The notes beneath the pieces were generated by a model. It searched no databases. It was not told the origin of the DNA and saw only the letters and a program-made list of their open reading frames with translations. A stretch of DNA of 64,000 nt. Origin: Ligilactobacillus ruminis DSM 20403 = NBRC 102161 (GTDB taxonomy: Bacteria; Bacillota; Bacilli; Lactobacillales; Lactobacillaceae). The stretch is from assembly GCF_900113455.1 (NCBI RefSeq), contig NZ_FOPI01000004.1, forward strand, positions 55,357 to 119,356, in the 5' to 3' direction. This document shows positions 41,632 through 51,250 of the stretch, one piece after another. Each line of letters starts with the position of its first letter. The first letter of the stretch is position 1. The position numbers and the translations under genes were made by a program.

Positions 41632-44088
41632 TTATTCATCTTCTGAATCAGTTTCCTGACGGACGATCGTGACCAGACAAGGATTACCTTGAGAATCCGT
41701 GTCAAGCACGAACGATCCGTTTGAATAGCGATCGCATGACGGATGATCCGAAACGCTGAGTTCGATTTTTTCGCCTGCAGTCGTTTCGATAATCAGTTTG
41801 TCCGTTTCGATAACCGGCTTGGCAAAGAAGATTCGATGTGGGTTGCGCTTCAATTCGCGCAAAATCTGAACACCGCGTCTGGCCCTTGAATTTTTCGGAA
41901 TTTTGTCGACCTTCATCTTCTTGAAAGCTCCGCGTTGGGTCACGATGGCGACCTCATCATGTTCACTTACCAAGGAAACGCTGATCAGGAAGTCGTCTCT
42001 CAAATCCATGCACTTGACACCGCTTGTCCTTGCGCCCGTGGTTGGCACTTCATTCAACAAATAGCGCAGTCCGTACCCGGCATGCGTTGTACAAAAGACT
42101 TGCAGATCTTCGTTTTCCTTCTCAACAAATTCGGCCATGATGACTTCGTCAGTATCAGTTTTAAGTTTGATGAACGTCTGTGCACGCGATCTGTACGTTC
42201 GTCCCGGTTTGAGATCTTTAAGCAGCGTCTGCTTGATCATGCCTTCTTTTGTGGCAAAAACAAATGCTCCTTCTTTTTCAAGACTGTCAAACGTAAAGGC
42301 TTCGATAACTCGTTCATCATCGCTTAAACCGACCGTTTGGCTCAAATGCTCGCCGGTATCCTTCCAGCGCGAATCAACGATGTCATGAATCGGTCGATAA
42401 ATGACGTTTCCCTTATTGGTAAACATCAGCAAATGATCCAAAGTATTGGCGACTTTCATCAAAATGACGACGTCTTCTTCTTTCAAGCCGTTGTCGCTTT
42501 CATCCGAAGCTTTGAACGAGCGCAACGAAGAGCGTTTTACGTATCCGTCGCGCGACACGAGCAGCATGACGTCTTCTTGAGCGACCATGACTTCGGTGTC
42601 GATTTTGAGTTTCTCAATTTCAGCCCTGATTTCAGTCAAGCGCGGCGTTCCGTATTTTTTGTCAATGTTCCTGAGCTCTTTTTTGATTACTTTGTCAAGT
42701 TCTTTGCCGTTATTTAGAATCTTGGTATATTCGACAATTTTACGTTCAAGGTCCTCGGCTTCGTTTTGCAATGCGGTAACGTCGGTATTCGTCAAACGAT
42801 AAAGCTGCAGGGAAACGATGGCCTCAGCCTGCTTTTCGGTAAAATCAAACGATGAGACCAAGTTGGCTTTTGCATCCTTTTTATTTTTTGATGCGCGGAT
42901 AGTCTTGATGACGTCATCCAAAATCGACAGCGCCTTGATCAGACCGTCAACGATATGTTTGCGCTCTTTGGCCTTGTTAAGGTCAAATTCAGTGCGTTTT
43001 GTCACCACGATGCGCTGATGTTCAAGGTATGATTCGAGAATTTTCTTCAAGCCGACATGTTTCGGACATTTGTGATCGATTGCAACCATATTGAAATTGT
43101 ATGAAATCTGCAAATCGGTATTTTTAAACAAATAATTCAAAATGCCCTGTGCGTTTGCGTCCTTTTTAAGTTCGATGACGATGCGAAGTCCTTCGCGATC
43201 GCTTTCGTCTCTGACCTCGGCGATTCCTTCTGCTTTCTTTTGCAGCCTGATTTCGTCAATTTTTTTGACCAGCAAAGCCTTGTTGACTTCGTAAGGAATT
43301 TCTTCGATTACGATCTGCTGCTTTGCGCCGCGAACGTCTTCAATTTGTGTCCTGGCCCTCAGCATTGCTTTGCCGCGTCCCGTTTCATAAGCTTTCTTGA
43401 TACCGTCCAAGCCGAGCATGATTCCGCCCGTCGGGAAGTCGGGTCCCTTGATGAATTTCATGAGATCGTCCAACTCGGCTTCAGGATGATCCATCAGATA
43501 AATCGTTGCCTGAATTGTTTCGGAAAGGTTGTGAGTCGGAATCTCCGTCGCATATCCCGCAGAAATTCCCGTTGCTCCGTTAACCAACAGATTTGGAAAT
43601 CGTGCCGGCAAAACGGTCGGTTCAAATTCGGTATCATCGAAGTTTGGAACCATTTCAACCGTTTTTTTGTCGATATCTTTCAGCATCTCAGCCGCAATTT
43701 CTGACAGGCGTGCTTCCGTATAGCGCATGGCAGCTGGAGGATCGCCATCCATGGAACCGTTGTTGCCATGCATTTCGATCAAAGGCTCACGCAGTTTCCA
43801 ATATTGGCTCAAACGAACCATCGCTTCATAAATTGAACTGTCGCCGTGCGGATGATAATTACCCATGACGTTTCCGACTGATTTGGCCGATTTTCTGAAC
43901 GGCTTGTCAAATGTGTTGCCGTCTTCGTTCATGGCAAACAGGATACGGCGCTGAACCGGCTTTAAACCGTCGCGAATGTCAGGAAGGGCGCGTTCCTGAA
44001 TAATATATTTGGAATAGCGTCCGAAACGTTCGCCCATTACGGCTTCAAGCGATAATTCCTGAATATTTGAATGTGTTGCTTCCGTCAA
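41632..44088 (-). CDS. parC: DNA topoisomerase IV subunit A
   Basis: Breakage-reunion subunit that decatenates daughter chromosomes. 818 residues. Catalytic Tyr123 in AAMRYTEARLSE; the quinolone-resistance region reads HPHGDSSIYEAMVRLSQ with Ser84, Ser85 and Glu88, a drug-sensitive-type pattern. TTG start with GGGAGGG six bases upstream. Called ParC rather than GyrA because its partner 17 bp upstream is ParE next to plsY, the conserved Firmicute location, and because the C-terminus lacks an obvious GyrA box. Confidence 0.94.
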   Translation of the reverse strand: MTEATHSNIQELSLEAVMGERFGRYSKYIIQERALPDIRDGLKPVQRRILFAMNEDGNTFDKPFRKSAKSVGNVMGNYHPHGDSSIYEAMVRLSQYWKLREPLIEMHGNNGSMDGDPPAAMRYTEARLSEIAAEMLKDIDKKTVEMVPNFDDTEFEPTVLPARFPNLLVNGATGISAGYATEIPTHNLSETIQATIYLMDHPEAELDDLMKFIKGPDFPTGGIMLGLDGIKKAYETGRGKAMLRARTQIEDVRGAKQQIVIEEIPYEVNKALLVKKIDEIRLQKKAEGIAEVRDESDREGLRIVIELKKDANAQGILNYLFKNTDLQISYNFNMVAIDHKCPKHVGLKKILESYLEHQRIVVTKRTEFDLNKAKERKHIVDGLIKALSILDDVIKTIRASKNKKDAKANLVSSFDFTEKQAEAIVSLQLYRLTNTDVTALQNEAEDLERKIVEYTKILNNGKELDKVIKKELRNIDKKYGTPRLTEIRAEIEKLKIDTEVMVAQEDVMLLVSRDGYVKRSSLRSFKASDESDNGLKEEDVVILMKVANTLDHLLMFTNKGNVIYRPIHDIVDSRWKDTGEHLSQTVGLSDDERVIEAFTFDSLEKEGAFVFATKEGMIKQTLLKDLKPGRTYRSRAQTFIKLKTDTDEVIMAEFVEKENEDLQVFCTTHAGYGLRYLLNEVPTTGARTSGVKCMDLRDDFLISVSLVSEHDEVAIVTQRGAFKKMKVDKIPKNSRARRGVQILRELKRNPHRIFFAKPVIETDKLIIETTAGEKIELSVSDHPSCDRYSNGSFVLDTDSQGNPCLVTIVRQETDSEDE

Positions 44089-44105
44089 AAATAGCCCTCC
44101 CGTTC

Positions 44106-46142
44106 CTAAATGTTTTCATCCAAGTCGTCATCAAACAGTGACAGACTCTTTTGTGCAATTTCTTGATCTTCTTTGCTTGAGGCATCCCCATGAGCAGATG
44201 CGGCAACGGCAGTATCAAGCAGGCTCCCGTCTTCTTCAAGCGTAAATTTAACGTTTTTTTCAATCCATTTTCGTCTTGGCTCAACACGGTCTCCCATCAG
44301 AGTTGAAACGCGTTTTTCGGCCAATGCATCGTCCTCAATTTTGATTCTGACCAAAGTTCTCGTTTCAGGATTCATAGTTGTTTCCCAAAGCTGATCGGCG
44401 TTCATCTCGCCCAACCCTTTGAATCGTTGAAGCGTAAAGCCTTTTCCGATTTCTTTTTCGGCCGTTTTAAGTTCTGCATCGGTCCAGGCATACTTGACGA
44501 TGGTCTTCTTTTTAACTGTTTTTTGAAGCTTGTACAACGGCGGAAGCGCAATGTAGACTCTTCCGGCATTGATCATCGGTCGCATGTATTTATAAAAAAA
44601 CGTCAAAAGCAACGTTTGAATATGTGCGCCATCGGTATCCGCATCGGTCATGATAATGACCTTGTCATAATTTGCGTCCTCGATGTTGAACTCGGTCCCG
44701 ACTCCGGCACCGATCGTATAAATCATGGTATTGATTTCTTCGTTTTTGACGATGTCTTGAAGTTTCGCCTTTTCCGTGTTCAAAACCTTGCCGCGCAACG
44801 GCAAAATTGCCTGAAACTTGCGATCACGTCCCTGTTTGGCAGACCCGCCGGCAGAATCCCCTTCGACTAAGAAAAGCTCGTTTTTCTTGGCATTCTTTGA
44901 TTGAGCCGGTGTCAGCTTGCCTGAAAGGAGTCGCTCCTTTTTGTGGCGTTTCTTGCCGTTTCGGCTTTCATCGCGCGCTTTTCTGGCCGCTTCTCTTGCT
45001 TCTCTTGCCTTTAGCGATTTGCGCACGAGCTCTTTGGCAAAATCGCCGTTTTCCATCAGGTAGTATCCAAGCTGTTCATTGACAATTCCGTCAACGGCGG
45101 TTCTTGCTTCCGGCGTTCCGAGCTTGCCCTTTGTCTGTCCTTCGAATTGAAGAAGTTCTTCCGGAATTCTGACGGAAACCACGCAGGACAAACCTTCTCT
45201 GACGTCGCTTCCTTCGAGGTTTTTGTCCTTTGACTTAATCAGATCGACCTTTCTTGCGTATTCGTTGAAGGCTTTGGTCCAAGCGGACTTCATTCCTACT
45301 TCGTGCGTGCCGCCGTCTTTTGTGCGCACGTTGTTGACAAATGACATGATCGTTTCAGAATAGCCGTCATTATACTGTGCGGCAACTTCGACTTCGATGC
45401 CGTCCTTTTTGCCTTCAAAGTACATGACGTTTCCAAGCGTGTCTTTTTCTTCATTAAGGTAGGAAACAAATTCCTGAATCCCGTTTTCAAATAAAAAGAC
45501 GTCCTGTTCATCGTTTCTTTCATCGGTCAAAATAATTTTAACGCCTTTCAAGAGGAATGCCGATTCGCGCAAGCGTTCAGCCAGCGTGTCATAATTAAAA
45601 TGCGTTGTCGAGAAAATCTTTTTGTCAGGTTTAAACGTGACGGTCGTTCCGCTTTGCTTTTTGGCTTTACCGATTTTCCGCAAAGTTCCAACGGGATGTC
45701 CGCCATCAACAAAGTCTTCTTCGTATTCAATCCCGTCACGAACGGTATTTACGGTCAATTTTTCAGATAAGGCATTGACGACGGAAGCACCGACCCCGTG
45801 AAGTCCGCCTGAGGTTTTATATCCGCCTTGTCCGAATTTTCCACCGGCATGAAGCACCGTATAAATGACTTCAACGGTCGGAATCCCCATCGCATGAATT
45901 CCGACGGGAAGACCTCGACCGTTGTCGACAACCGTAATCGAATCATCTTTGTGAATCGTCACGTCAATTTCTTTTCCAAATCCAGAGAGTGCCTCATCAA
46001 CCGCATTATCAACGATTTCGTAGACTAAATGATGCAACCCTTTGGCATCAGTCGAACCAATGTACATCCCCGGTCTTTTTCTGACAGCTTCAAGTCCTTT
46101 CAGAACCTGAATGGAATCATCGCTATAATTTTCAGTACCCAT
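44106..46142 (-). CDS. parE: DNA topoisomerase IV subunit B
   Basis: ATPase subunit of topoisomerase IV. 678 residues. GHKL ATP site: EIVDNAVDEALSG, VVDNGRGLPVG and GGLHGVGASVVNALS; Toprim: FLVEGDSAGGSAKQGRDR (EGDSA) and IIMTDADTDGAHI (DxD). The C-terminal IEKNVKF is typical of GyrB/ParE. AAAGGGT about eight bases before ATG. Divergent from plsY, followed by parC. Confidence 0.95.
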   Translation of the reverse strand: MGTENYSDDSIQVLKGLEAVRKRPGMYIGSTDAKGLHHLVYEIVDNAVDEALSGFGKEIDVTIHKDDSITVVDNGRGLPVGIHAMGIPTVEVIYTVLHAGGKFGQGGYKTSGGLHGVGASVVNALSEKLTVNTVRDGIEYEEDFVDGGHPVGTLRKIGKAKKQSGTTVTFKPDKKIFSTTHFNYDTLAERLRESAFLLKGVKIILTDERNDEQDVFLFENGIQEFVSYLNEEKDTLGNVMYFEGKKDGIEVEVAAQYNDGYSETIMSFVNNVRTKDGGTHEVGMKSAWTKAFNEYARKVDLIKSKDKNLEGSDVREGLSCVVSVRIPEELLQFEGQTKGKLGTPEARTAVDGIVNEQLGYYLMENGDFAKELVRKSLKAREAREAARKARDESRNGKKRHKKERLLSGKLTPAQSKNAKKNELFLVEGDSAGGSAKQGRDRKFQAILPLRGKVLNTEKAKLQDIVKNEEINTMIYTIGAGVGTEFNIEDANYDKVIIMTDADTDGAHIQTLLLTFFYKYMRPMINAGRVYIALPPLYKLQKTVKKKTIVKYAWTDAELKTAEKEIGKGFTLQRFKGLGEMNADQLWETTMNPETRTLVRIKIEDDALAEKRVSTLMGDRVEPRRKWIEKNVKFTLEEDGSLLDTAVAASAHGDASSKEDQEIAQKSLSLFDDDLDENI

Positions 46143-46177
46143 AAATTCGACCCTTTCTAAAAATTTGTAACTATTTT

Positions 46178-46207
46178 ATTCTAACTCAAAAATAAAAGCT
46201 TTGGCAA
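46178..46207 (-). promoter_or_regulatory. Promoter of parE-parC
   Basis: On the minus strand TTGCCA, 18-bp spacer, TAGAAT. The opposite strand of the same gap has TTGCGC and TAAAAT with 18-bp spacing (about 46248-46278) as a weaker plsY promoter candidate. Confidence 0.6.
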
Positions 46208-46307
46208 GTAGGAACAGCGAACTTAAATTCGCCAAATTGAAAGTAAATTTGCGCAAAGACTGTCTTTGGGGTTAAAATAATGTCTGTATTAGAAGGAGGA
46301 GTTTCTG

Positions 46308-46937
46308 TTGGATTCAAATACTCTGAAAATCATTGCGATGTGCGTCATCGGCTATTTGCTCGGTTCGATTCCTTCCGGCGTTTGGATCGGCAAATTAATG
46401 TACGGCAAGGACGTTCGCGATTACGGCAGCGGAAATATGGGTACGACCAACACGTTTCGCGTGCTTGGAAAAAAGGCAGGAATCATCGTTTTGGTGATGG
46501 ACATGTTCAAGGGAACTTTAACGGCTCTGCTTCCGATGATGTTTGGCATGCATGTCAACGCTTTGCTGATCGGTCTTTCGGCAATCATCGGCCACGTCTT
46601 TCCGATCTTTGCCGGATTCAAAGGCGGAAAAGCCGTTGCGACGAGCGTCGGCGTGCTTTTGGTCTATAATCCGGAGTTCTTTTTGATTGCCTGGGTCATT
46701 TTCCTGATCACGCTTTATGTTTCAAGCATGGTAAGCGTTGCAAGCATGGTCGGCTTTACGCTGATTACGGTCGTTTCGCTGTTTTATAACGATCCGATTT
46801 TGACGATCGTTGCTCTTGCTTTGACGATTTTCATTTTTCTCCGTCATTGGGGCAACATCGAACGCATCAAAAACGGAACGGAAAACATGGTTCATTTCGG
46901 ATTGCTTTACAGAAAAAAACAAAAAGAAAACAAATGA
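46308..46937 (+). CDS. plsY: Glycerol-3-phosphate acyltransferase PlsY
   Basis: Membrane enzyme that acylates glycerol-3-phosphate from acyl-phosphate, the first step of phospholipid synthesis. 209 residues with five membrane segments. Conserved: [34 protein letters not shown], and [21 protein letters not shown] start with AAGGAGGAG seven bases upstream. Repeat copy C begins at its stop codon. Confidence 0.95.
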   Translation: MDSNTLKIIAMCVIGYLLGSIPSGVWIGKLMYGKDVRDYGSGNMGTTNTFRVLGKKAGIIVLVMDMFKGTLTALLPMMFGMHVNALLIGLSAIIGHVFPIFAGFKGGKAVATSVGVLLVYNPEFFLIAWVIFLITLYVSSMVSVASMVGFTLITVVSLFYNDPILTIVALALTIFIFLRHWGNIERIKNGTENMVHFGLLYRKKQKENK

Positions 46938-47345
46938 GGATGGGAGAAAAGTCCAGTTTTACTTTTGAATTAAACGAAAAGCCGAACGAAGGCGGTCAAT
47001 TTGCGACTGACTTCGTCCGCTTTTTTAATTTCCAATGCATAAAAACTACTTTTTCAATCAGCAGGACTGCTCAACCAATCTATCCGGGATCTCGCTCAGA
47101 TTTCCGGACAAACGGCCGTTTTGGACCATTTTGTCCGTAATCAGCCTTTTTGAAACAGTCCGTTTATGGACAGCGTGCCCATTTTCATCGGTGTGTCCGT
47201 AACTGACAGCTATTTTGCCAAAGGAAGCGACTGATAAATCAAGCTCAGTTAACTTTGGGACTTATTACTCCGCTATAGCATGCAATCGTCATGCATACGC
47301 AAAAACCGGATGATTTGCAGTTAATTGCAAATCATCCGGTTTTTC
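46938..47345 (+). repeat. Interspersed repeat family, copy C (most complete)
   Basis: About 400 bp filling the plsY-galM gap. The right end is a near-perfect hairpin with 19-bp arms (47301-47319 and 47326-47344, flanked by A5/T5), usable as terminator on either strand, including for galM. The left part has an imperfect hairpin around aaaagccgaacgaag (about 46978-47027). Between them, on the minus strand, an open stretch of 67 codons without ATG (47058-47261) contains FGKIAVSYGHTDENG and NGRLSGNLSEIPDRLVEQSC, ending in TGA. Copies A and B keep corresponding pieces. No transposase or target duplication was seen. Confidence 0.8.
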
Positions 47346-47371
47346 AATTTGAGGCATAGTTTTCCCCAACC

Positions 47372-48250
47372 TCATTTGATTGCTATCTTGAATGAAGCAT
47401 TGAACGTTTCATTCGGAGCAAGCGTTTTGATTCCGTATTTTTTTCTGAAATCCTGCGTCGTATCGGCAGTATCGGCAATGCTCCACCAAGGCTCAAGGCA
47501 GACATACTGTCCGTCTTTCGGGTAGCACGACCAAATGCCCAAAGCAAGCGTATTGTCCGACGTCATTTTCACTTGATGATTATGCTTTTTGCTCTTTAAG
47601 ACCACTTCAACGGGTGCTCCATCATTGCAAAAAACGATTGCGTCATTGCTGAAAGTTTCTCTTGAGACGTTGATTTCAAAGAGGTCTTTTTCTGTGGCTT
47701 TATCCAAATCGAATAACCCCTCTGCATTTAACGGCAAAAAGCGGCGTGATTTTTGCCCCGTAATTTCAACGACGTAATCATCGTATTCATCACCGACTTG
47801 AAGCTGCGTTGAAAATGCCGGATGGGCACCGATCCCGAAAGGCATTTCCTGACTGTTGGGATTTTCGACCGTATATGCTGTTTCAATGGTGTTTTCAAAC
47901 AACGTATAGGCGATCTTTAAAACAAATTCGAACGGATAGGCTTTTTTGGTCTCTGAATCTGATTTTAAAACGAAAACAGCCCTTGTCCGCTGCTTTTCTT
48001 CAACCTCAAAGTCCATGTCGCGAGCAAATCCGTGCTGATGCATGGAATAGCGCTTGCCGTCGATGAAGTATTCGTCGTTTTTTAATTTTCCGACCGTTGG
48101 GAACAACACGGGCGCATGTCTGCCCCAATATTTTGCATCCCCGCTCCAAAGATAATTTGCGCCTGTTTTTTTCAAAATAATTTCCGAAAGCTCTGCACCA
48201 TGTTCATTGATGCAGACTCTGATATGTTCGTTTTCAAGCATGACGGTCAT
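47372..48250 (-). CDS. Aldose 1-epimerase family protein (LacX/GalM-like)
   Basis: 292 residues with a beta-sandwich mutarotase fold. GADLSEI-like start (HGAELSEIILKK), LWSGDAKYWGRHAPVLFPTVG, and the catalytic-type His and Glu in HQHGFARDMDF, IGAHPAFSTQ and VCLEPWWSIAD. It belongs to the LacX/YeaD-like branch, which acts on sugars or sugar phosphates; the specific substrate is unknown. GGGGG about eight bases before the ATG. Last gene of the xerC-hslV-hslU run, 15 bp after hslU. Confidence 0.87.
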   Translation of the reverse strand: MTVMLENEHIRVCINEHGAELSEIILKKTGANYLWSGDAKYWGRHAPVLFPTVGKLKNDEYFIDGKRYSMHQHGFARDMDFEVEEKQRTRAVFVLKSDSETKKAYPFEFVLKIAYTLFENTIETAYTVENPNSQEMPFGIGAHPAFSTQLQVGDEYDDYVVEITGQKSRRFLPLNAEGLFDLDKATEKDLFEINVSRETFSNDAIVFCNDGAPVEVVLKSKKHNHQVKMTSDNTLALGIWSCYPKDGQYVCLEPWWSIADTADTTQDFRKKYGIKTLAPNETFNASFKIAIK

Positions 48251-48265
48251 GTCAAAATCCCCCTT

Positions 48266-49684
48266 CTACAGAATATATTGGCTGAGATCCTTGTCGGCAA
48301 CGATCGAGCCGACCTTGTCTTCAACATAGGCTTCAGTAATCGTGATTTCGCCCATATGCATGTCTGGTCCTTCAAACAGCAAATCTTCAAGCAGTTTTTC
48401 AAGAATCGTGTGAAGACGTCTGGCACCGATATTTTCGGTTTCGTGATTTACTTTGAATGCAATCTCAGCAATTTTCTCGATTGCCTCTTTCGTAAACGTT
48501 ACGGAAACGTTGTCCGTGCCGATCAAAGCAATATACTGCTTGACGAGCGCGTTTCTCGGTTCCGTCAAGATTCTGACGAAATCTTCTTTTTGCAAATCGT
48601 CAAGCTCGACTCTGATCGGGAATCTTCCTTGAAGTTCCGCAATCAGATCGCTTGGCTTTGATTCTGCAAACGCACCGGAAGCAATGAATAAAATATGATC
48701 TGTTTTGATCATGCCGTATTTTGTTTTGATTGAAGACCCTTCGACAATCGGCAAGATGTCTCGCTGAACTCCTTCGCGCGAAACCTCGCCGGAGTTTTGC
48801 TTTGATTTGGAAGTAATCTTGTCGATTTCATCGATAAAGATAATGCCGGTATTTTCGGCGCGCTTGATGGCGGCATCGGCAATGTCCCATGAGTTGACGA
48901 GCTTGGATGATTCTTCGCGAACCAAAATTTCGCGTGCTTCTTTAACGGTTACCGTTCTGGTGATCTTTTTTTTCGGCGTAATCTGGGCAAGCGCGTCTGA
49001 AAGGTCGACGCCCATTTGGCCGAGCATTCCGTCGGCTGCTCCGGACGGAGAGCTTGGCTCATCCATCTGGAGCGTGATTTCTTCATTTTCAAGATATCCT
49101 TGCCGAAGTTTTTCGGCAACCGACATGCGCTTGTCTGCAATCTCATCGGTTACGTCTTCAGGTTCTTCCTGCTGATTGAAAAGGTTTGCGTAATTTCCGC
49201 TTTGAAGATTGCTCATCATCTTTGAAAATGCTTGCTGCTGCGACATTTTTTCCTGTTTCTTCTGAGCAGGAACGAGCAGTTTCACCAACCGTTTGTCAGC
49301 TTTTGCGACTGCTTCTGCACGAACGTTTTTGAACATTTCGTCTTCTTCCATCTTGTAAGAAACTTCAACCAGATCACGAACCATCGATTCGACGTCGCGA
49401 CCAACGTAGCCGACTTCTGTGAATTTTGTAGCTTCGACCTTGATAAACGGTGCATCGACGATTTTGGCCAGACGTCTGGCTATTTCAGTCTTTCCGACGC
49501 CTGTGGGTCCGATCATCATCATATTTTTTGGCGTGATTTCTTCCTGCATGTCCTCAGAAAGCTGCATCCTACGGTAGCGGTTGCGTAAAGCGATTGCGAC
49601 GGCCTTTTTGGCTTTTGCTTGTCCAACGACGTACTTGTCGAGTTCGGCTACGATTTCTTTTGGAGTTTTTTCATGTCCTGTCAA
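48266..49684 (-). CDS. hslU: HslU/ClpY ATPase subunit of the HslVU protease
   Basis: AAA+ unfoldase that feeds HslV. About 472 residues. Walker A GPTGVGKTEIARRLA, Walker B IIFIDEIDKI, I-domain insertion (about 110-240, Gln/Glu-rich), sensor IASGAFAESKPSDLI, and C-terminal tail ending DLSQYIL, which docks into HslV. TTG start at 49684 is supported by AAGGAGGG seven bases upstream; upstream frame inside hslV is not used. Confidence 0.94.
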   Translation of the reverse strand: MTGHEKTPKEIVAELDKYVVGQAKAKKAVAIALRNRYRRMQLSEDMQEEITPKNMMMIGPTGVGKTEIARRLAKIVDAPFIKVEATKFTEVGYVGRDVESMVRDLVEVSYKMEEDEMFKNVRAEAVAKADKRLVKLLVPAQKKQEKMSQQQAFSKMMSNLQSGNYANLFNQQEEPEDVTDEIADKRMSVAEKLRQGYLENEEITLQMDEPSSPSGAADGMLGQMGVDLSDALAQITPKKKITRTVTVKEAREILVREESSKLVNSWDIADAAIKRAENTGIIFIDEIDKITSKSKQNSGEVSREGVQRDILPIVEGSSIKTKYGMIKTDHILFIASGAFAESKPSDLIAELQGRFPIRVELDDLQKEDFVRILTEPRNALVKQYIALIGTDNVSVTFTKEAIEKIAEIAFKVNHETENIGARRLHTILEKLLEDLLFEGPDMHMGEITITEAYVEDKVGSIVADKDLSQYIL

Positions 49685-49697
49685 ATCCAGTCCCTCC

Positions 49698-50240
49698 TTA
49701 AAGTTCTTCGCAAATAATATTGTGATTCGTGAAAATATCAATGTCGCCGGCAATTCCGATTGCGGCCTTGGCAATTTCGGCTGCCGACATGCCATCAGCA
49801 TATTTCGTCATGGCTTTTGCAGCGGCCAAAGCGTAGTTTCCGCCCGACCCGATTGCCAAAACGTCGTCGTCGGGTTCGATTACTTCGCCCGATCCGGAAA
49901 CAAGCAGCAGATTCTTGGCATCCATCACGATCAGCAATGCCTCCAGTTTCTGCAATGCTTGATCGCTGCGCCATTCTTGCGCCAGTTCAACCGCTGCCCT
50001 TTGCAGATTGCCGCTGTATTGATTGAGTTTTTTCTCAAAACGGTCTTCCAAATTGAAAGCATCAGCCACGGATCCGGCAAAGCCGACGACGACTTTGCCG
50101 TCATAAATCTTGCGAACCTTGTGGGCCGTCCCTTTCATGATAACTTTTTCGCCCATCGTAACTTGTCCGTCGCCTGCCATGGCCGTCTTGCCATTGTGGC
50201 GAACCGCACAAATCGTTGTAGCATGAAATGAAATTGCCAT
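49698..50240 (-). CDS. hslV: HslV/ClpQ peptidase subunit
   Basis: Threonine-type (or CodW-like serine-type) N-terminal nucleophile protease that forms the HslVU complex. 180 residues. The N-terminus [15 protein letters not shown] carries the usual Thr-Thr at residues 8-9 after a seven-residue leader, and a Ser at 4. Also [21 protein letters not shown] and [14 protein letters not shown]. In Bacillus CodW the leader is kept and Ser is the nucleophile, so which residue is active here is open. 13 bp before hslU, 27 bp after xerC. Confidence 0.92.
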   Translation of the reverse strand: MAISFHATTICAVRHNGKTAMAGDGQVTMGEKVIMKGTAHKVRKIYDGKVVVGFAGSVADAFNLEDRFEKKLNQYSGNLQRAAVELAQEWRSDQALQKLEALLIVMDAKNLLLVSGSGEVIEPDDDVLAIGSGGNYALAAAKAMTKYADGMSAAEIAKAAIGIAGDIDIFTNHNIICEEL

Positions 50241-50267
50241 TCTAATTCCTCCAACAAAAATGTAATT

Positions 50268-51167
50268 TTATGCACGCGGAAAAAATTTTCGGTAGTCCCG
50301 CTTAAGATGTTCAGGCGTAACGTGCGTGTATATTTGAGTCGTTGAAATGCTGCTGTGTCCCAAAAGCTCCTGAACCGAACGAAGATCAGCCCCGTTCGCA
50401 AGCATGTGCGTCGCAAACGTATGCCTGAGCTCATGCGGATGAATCGTCGTTGTCAAACTGCTTTTTTCAACAATTTTGTTCAAAATGTAGCTGACCCCGG
50501 CAGGCGTCAGCTGATCGCCGTAATGGTTTACGAAAACAAAGTCATGTTCCTTTTGATATTTTTCCATGACCGGCGTGCGCATTTTTTCAAAGTAAGCCTT
50601 CAACGCATTATCGAGATAGCTTCCAAACTGAACATAGCGATCCTTTTTGCCTTTCCCGTGAACCAGAATCGAACGCATCGGAAAATCAATATCCTGCATC
50701 TTCAAACCGACGCATTCGCTGACGCGCATTCCCGTTGAATACAAGTTCTCAAGCAATGCATTGTCACGAACGGTCAAAGGATCGTCCCCGCAAACGGCTT
50801 GAAACAGCGCATTCATTTCTTTTTCGTAAAAAAAATGCGGCAGTCGTCTCGGATGTCGTCTCAAAGAAACGTATGCAAAAGGATCCTGATCGGCTTTATC
50901 GTTTCTGACAAGAAAACGGTAAAAGGCCCGCAAACTTGAAATCTTGCGCGAAACGGTCGTCGTCTTGAGTTCTCTGTCATAAAGCCAGCTCATATACGCA
51001 TGGACATCGATATTATTGATGTCCTTGAACGATTTCAAACCGCCGCTTTCATCAAGGAAACGGCAAAACTCGTTCAAATCCTCAAAATACGAGGTAATCG
51101 TTGCCTCGGAGTACTGTCGCTCAACTTTGAGATATTGCTTAAATTGTTCAAGCCATTCTTTTTCCAA
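50268..51167 (-). CDS. xerC: Tyrosine recombinase XerC
   Basis: Resolves chromosome dimers at dif with a partner Xer protein. 299 residues: N-terminal SAM-like core-binding domain, then the catalytic domain with Arg in STGMRVSECVGL, Lys in GKGKKDRYVQF, HELRH in HPHELRHTFATHM, and LLGHSSISTTQIYTHV holding the second His and the nucleophile Tyr. TTG at 51167 has GGGGG eight bases upstream; a GTG three codons earlier directly abuts that site. First gene of the xerC-hslV-hslU-galM run. Confidence 0.92.
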   Translation of the reverse strand: MEKEWLEQFKQYLKVERQYSEATITSYFEDLNEFCRFLDESGGLKSFKDINNIDVHAYMSWLYDRELKTTTVSRKISSLRAFYRFLVRNDKADQDPFAYVSLRRHPRRLPHFFYEKEMNALFQAVCGDDPLTVRDNALLENLYSTGMRVSECVGLKMQDIDFPMRSILVHGKGKKDRYVQFGSYLDNALKAYFEKMRTPVMEKYQKEHDFVFVNHYGDQLTPAGVSYILNKIVEKSSLTTTIHPHELRHTFATHMLANGADLRSVQELLGHSSISTTQIYTHVTPEHLKRDYRKFFPRA

Positions 51168-51196
51168 GGCTGACACCCCCTCATTTCATTTTCCTT

Positions 51197-51235
51197 CACA
51201 AAGCATATTAAGTCAAGGTCAAGCGATGCTTTGTG
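51197..51235. promoter_or_regulatory. Inverted repeat in the xerC-niaP gap (outer)
   Basis: cacaaagcat and atgctttgtg, perfect 10-bp arms 19 bases apart, in the divergent space between xerC and niaP, close to the xerC start. Possible operator or leader fold; regulator unknown. Confidence 0.45.
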
Positions 51236-51250
51236 CCAAGTCTTAAGCAA

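Noticed and set aside
43240..43704. Plus-strand 154-residue frame opposite parC
   Set aside because: Antisense of a conserved essential gene with a normal reading frame; codon-complement artefact.
46280..46669. Frame starting at an ATG just before plsY
   Set aside because: It lies in another frame of plsY; plsY has the ribosome site, membrane pattern and conserved motifs.
49685..49801. 39-codon N-terminal extension of HslU
   Set aside because: It runs inside hslV, has no family similarity, and the TTG at 49684 has a perfect ribosome site.
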